From positions 1-7,204 of the forward strand of contig CAIMEK010000387.1 of assembly GCA_903839965.1 (NCBI GenBank): a DNA stretch of 7,204 nt, written 5' to 3'. The position numbers were made by a program, and so were the translations under genes. Shown in pieces: positions 5,751-7,204 of the stretch. The stretch comes from an uncultured Acetobacteraceae bacterium. GTDB taxonomy: Bacteria > Pseudomonadota > Alphaproteobacteria > Acetobacterales > Acetobacteraceae. The notes beneath the pieces are model-generated. The model saw only the letters and a list, made by a program, of their open reading frames with translations. It made no database searches and had not been told where the DNA came from. Position 1 is the stretch's first letter. The number at the start of each line of letters is the position of its first letter.

Positions 5751-7112
5751 ATGCCGCGGCAACGCGAGCGCGATGCCTGGCGGGCGGCAGGCGCCATCGC
5801 GGTCGGAGCGCTGCTGCTGTGCTGGCCGGCCTTCGCCAACGGCTACCCGATCCTGTTCAGCGACACCCACGCCTTCCTGGTGCAGGCCAGCCAGCCGGTG
5901 ATGGTGTGGGACAAGCCGTGGGTCTATGGCCCGTTCCTGCTGTTCTGGCACGGCCGCACCACGCTGTGGCTGCCTGTGCTGGGGCAGGCGGCGCTGCTTT
6001 CTCACCTGCTCTGGCTGGTGCGCAAGGCGATCGCGCCGCCCACGCCGGGGTTTCACCTCGCGCTCTGCGTGCTGCTGGCCGCCGGCAGCGCGGCAGCCTG
6101 GTTCACCTCGCTGCTGATGCCGGACATCTTCGCACCGGTCGCCGTGCTATGCATCTTCGCGCTCGGCTTCGGCGCGCGCCTCACCCCCGGCGAGCGGCGC
6201 TGGGCGGGCGCGCTGGGCACCTTCGCGGTGGCCGCGCATCTGTCGCACCTGATCGTGGCCGCCGGCTGCGTGGCGGTGGTGATGGCGCTGTGCCGGCGCC
6301 GGACGCTCGCGGCGGCGGCGCCGCTGCTCGGCGCGCTGGCGATCCTGCTGGTCGGCAACGCGGTCGGCAACGGGCGCTTCGGGATTTCGCCGTACGGCTC
6401 GGTGTTCGCCCTCGCCCGCCTGGTCGCGGACGGGCCGGCGCGCGATGTGATTGCGCGGGAGTGCCCTGTGTCCGGATGGTCGATGTGCGCCTGGGTGGGC
6501 CGGCTGCCGAGCGAAAGCGACGCGTTCCTGTGGGACGGCGAGGGCCCGGTGTGGAGCACGCCGGGCGGTGCGAAGGCGCTGGCGCCGGAAGCCGCGGCGA
6601 TCGTCGCGCGAACCCTGCGCGAGGAACCCGCGGCGGTGCTGCGGGCGGCGCTCGCCAACACTTGGACCCAACTTACGCTGGTGCGGCTGGGCGACACGCT
6701 GGGCACCAACTGGCTCGAAGAATCCGTGGTGGGCAGCCTGCGCGCCTATTTCCCGCCCACCGAAGAAGCCCGCTTCCGGGCCGGGATGCAGGCCCACGGC
6801 ACCCTGCAGGCACTCGCTGCGCCGCTCAACGCGCCATACACGGCCTTGCTGCTCGCCGGTGCGGCAACCAGCGTCGTGCTGCTGGTGCTCGCCCTGCGCC
6901 GCAAGGACACGCCCCGCGCCGGGCTGGCTGCCCTCGCGCTCACCGCCGTACTGGTCAATGCCGCGGCAACCGGAGCCCTGTCACGGCCGAACCCCAGATA
7001 CGAAACCCGCATCGCCTGGCTGGTCCTGCTGCCGGCGGCGATGTGGGGAAGGCCAGGGGCAGAGCCCCATAGGCGCGAATCTAGGGGTTTGCGGCGACGC
7101 GGGGAGGTCTGA
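5751..7112 (+). CDS. Polytopic membrane protein of unknown function, probably with an IS-derived C-terminus
   Basis: A 453-residue protein I cannot name. ATG 5751 lies 8 nt after the SURF1-M32 stop, so it may be the last gene of the transcript. Helices are visible at about 11-29, 70-90, 101-120, 124-140, 155-185, 189-207, 364-388, 394-412 and 424-434. Between the fifth or sixth helix and the last group lies a hydrophilic domain of about 150 residues (210-360) with a Cys pair, C238 and C246. Notable blocks are WPAFANGYPILFSDTHAF with D38 in the first extra-membrane loop, WFTSLLMPDIFAP (117-129), and NPRYETRIAWLVLLPA near the end. An acidic residue in the first outer loop recalls GT-C-fold, lipid-linked sugar glycosyltransferases, but no family signature proves this. 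The final 14 residues (440-453, Arg-rich) appear to be encoded by the insertion sequence at 7068, so the natural end is probably lost. No oxidase-related motif is seen. Confidence 0.8.
   Translation: MPRQRERDAWRAAGAIAVGALLLCWPAFANGYPILFSDTHAFLVQASQPVMVWDKPWVYGPFLLFWHGRTTLWLPVLGQAALLSHLLWLVRKAIAPPTPGFHLALCVLLAAGSAAAWFTSLLMPDIFAPVAVLCIFALGFGARLTPGERRWAGALGTFAVAAHLSHLIVAAGCVAVVMALCRRRTLAAAAPLLGALAILLVGNAVGNGRFGISPYGSVFALARLVADGPARDVIARECPVSGWSMCAWVGRLPSESDAFLWDGEGPVWSTPGGAKALAPEAAAIVARTLREEPAAVLRAALANTWTQLTLVRLGDTLGTNWLEESVVGSLRAYFPPTEEARFRAGMQAHGTLQALAAPLNAPYTALLLAGAATSVVLLVLALRRKDTPRAGLAALALTAVLVNAAATGALSRPNPRYETRIAWLVLLPAAMWGRPGAEPHRRESRGLRRRGEV
7057..7067. repeat. Palindromic GGG-N5-CCC site, candidate insertion target duplication
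   Basis: GGGCAGAGCCC is a near-perfect palindrome (GGGGC-AGA-GCCCC if one base is added on each side). IS231-type elements are known to prefer GGG-N5-CCC targets and to duplicate 10-12 bp. This copy sits directly before the proposed IS end at 7068. The second copy would lie beyond the window. It could also be part of a GC-rich intergenic hairpin of the host. Confidence 0.45.
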
Positions 7113-7204
7113 TTCCTGGGGGAGATGAAACCAGAATGTCTGCAAGACGGCCGTTGGTCGTCGGTGATTGGGTATATTTCGGCGCGGCTGGACCTTGAGG
7201 CGAC
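7068..7204 (+). mobile_element. Left end of an IS4-family (IS231/ISH8-like) insertion sequence, cut by window edge
   Basis: From 7068 the sequence starts CATAGGCGCGAATCTAGGGG. The CAT-first end with a CTAGG/TTAAG-like block inside is the pattern I know from IS231 and ISH8 terminal repeats. It follows immediately on a GGG-N5-CCC palindrome, and a transposase-like frame starts 57 nt in, a normal leader length for this family. Base composition from about 7110 on is less GC-rich than the operon genes (for example GGTATATTTC). The right inverted repeat is outside the window, so the family call is provisional. Confidence 0.5.
7125..7204 (+). CDS. Transposase N-terminus, IS4-like (3' end outside window)
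   Basis: An open frame of 26 complete codons begins at ATG 7125, directly behind a purine-rich GGGGGAG, and runs off the window without a stop. It reads MKPECLQDGRW, then SSVIGYISARLDLEA. The W-x(7)-I-x(3)-LDLEA spacing resembles the start of IS4-family transposases, where an LDLDALA-like segment precedes the GAL-RRR-V region. Too little is visible to reach any catalytic Asp or Glu, so the call leans on the IS-like end at 7068. Confidence 0.45.
   Translation, partial: MKPECLQDGRWSSVIGYISARLDLEA

Noticed and set aside
7056..7068. GGGGC-AGA-GCCCC hairpin as a transcription terminator
   Set aside because: The stem is only 5 bp with no following T-run, and it lies inside an open frame. The IS target-site reading explains it better, though a host intergenic repeat cannot be excluded.
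7136..7198. 20-codon frame from ATG 7136
   Set aside because: It overlaps the transposase-like frame out of phase, stops quickly, and has no ribosome site of its own.

Overview
The window is very GC-rich, with codon third positions almost all G or C, and holds tightly packed genes all on the + strand. The gene order matches the aa3-type cytochrome c oxidase cluster of Alphaproteobacteria. The protein sequences, especially CtaE and the last membrane protein, look most like Rhodospirillales/Acetobacteraceae to me. That taxonomic guess rests on general resemblance, since no search was run.

Layout: the window opens in the 3' end of ctaD (oxidase subunit I, 1-354). It continues with ctaB (heme O synthase, 363-1313), a tiny CoxF-like membrane gene with a TTG start (1306-1473), ctaG/cox11 (CuB insertion, 1477-2091), ctaE (subunit III, 2148-2999), a DUF983 zinc-ribbon membrane protein (2996-3370), and a reading frame joining SURF1 to an M32 (Taq-type) metallocarboxypeptidase (3367-5742). 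A polytopic membrane protein of unknown function follows (5751-7112). The right edge appears to be the left end of an IS4-family (IS231/ISH8-like) insertion sequence, from 7068 to beyond the window, with the first 26 codons of its transposase at 7125.

How the genes work together: CtaB makes heme O (the precursor of heme A), CtaG delivers copper to CuB, and SURF1 helps place heme a3. All three serve subunit I (CtaD), which assembles with subunit III (CtaE). CoxF-like and DUF983 proteins are usual passengers of this operon with poorly defined roles. Stop/start overlaps (TTG inside the ctaB end, ATGA at ctaE/DUF983 and at DUF983/SURF1) and gaps of 3-8 nt suggest one transcript with translational coupling. 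Only the 56-nt ctaG-ctaE gap is longer. No internal promoter or terminator is evident.

Most notable points: (1) SURF1 has no stop codon and runs in frame through a Trp/Pro/acidic linker into a complete M32 peptidase with an intact HExxH...E zinc site, so the peptidase would be tethered to the inner membrane beside the oxidase assembly machinery unless it is made separately from an internal start at 4207. (2) The right edge shows a GGG-N5-CCC palindrome directly followed by a CAT-starting end, which fits an IS231-type insertion that replaced the natural C-terminus of the last membrane protein. There is no stretch over 300 bases without a gene.
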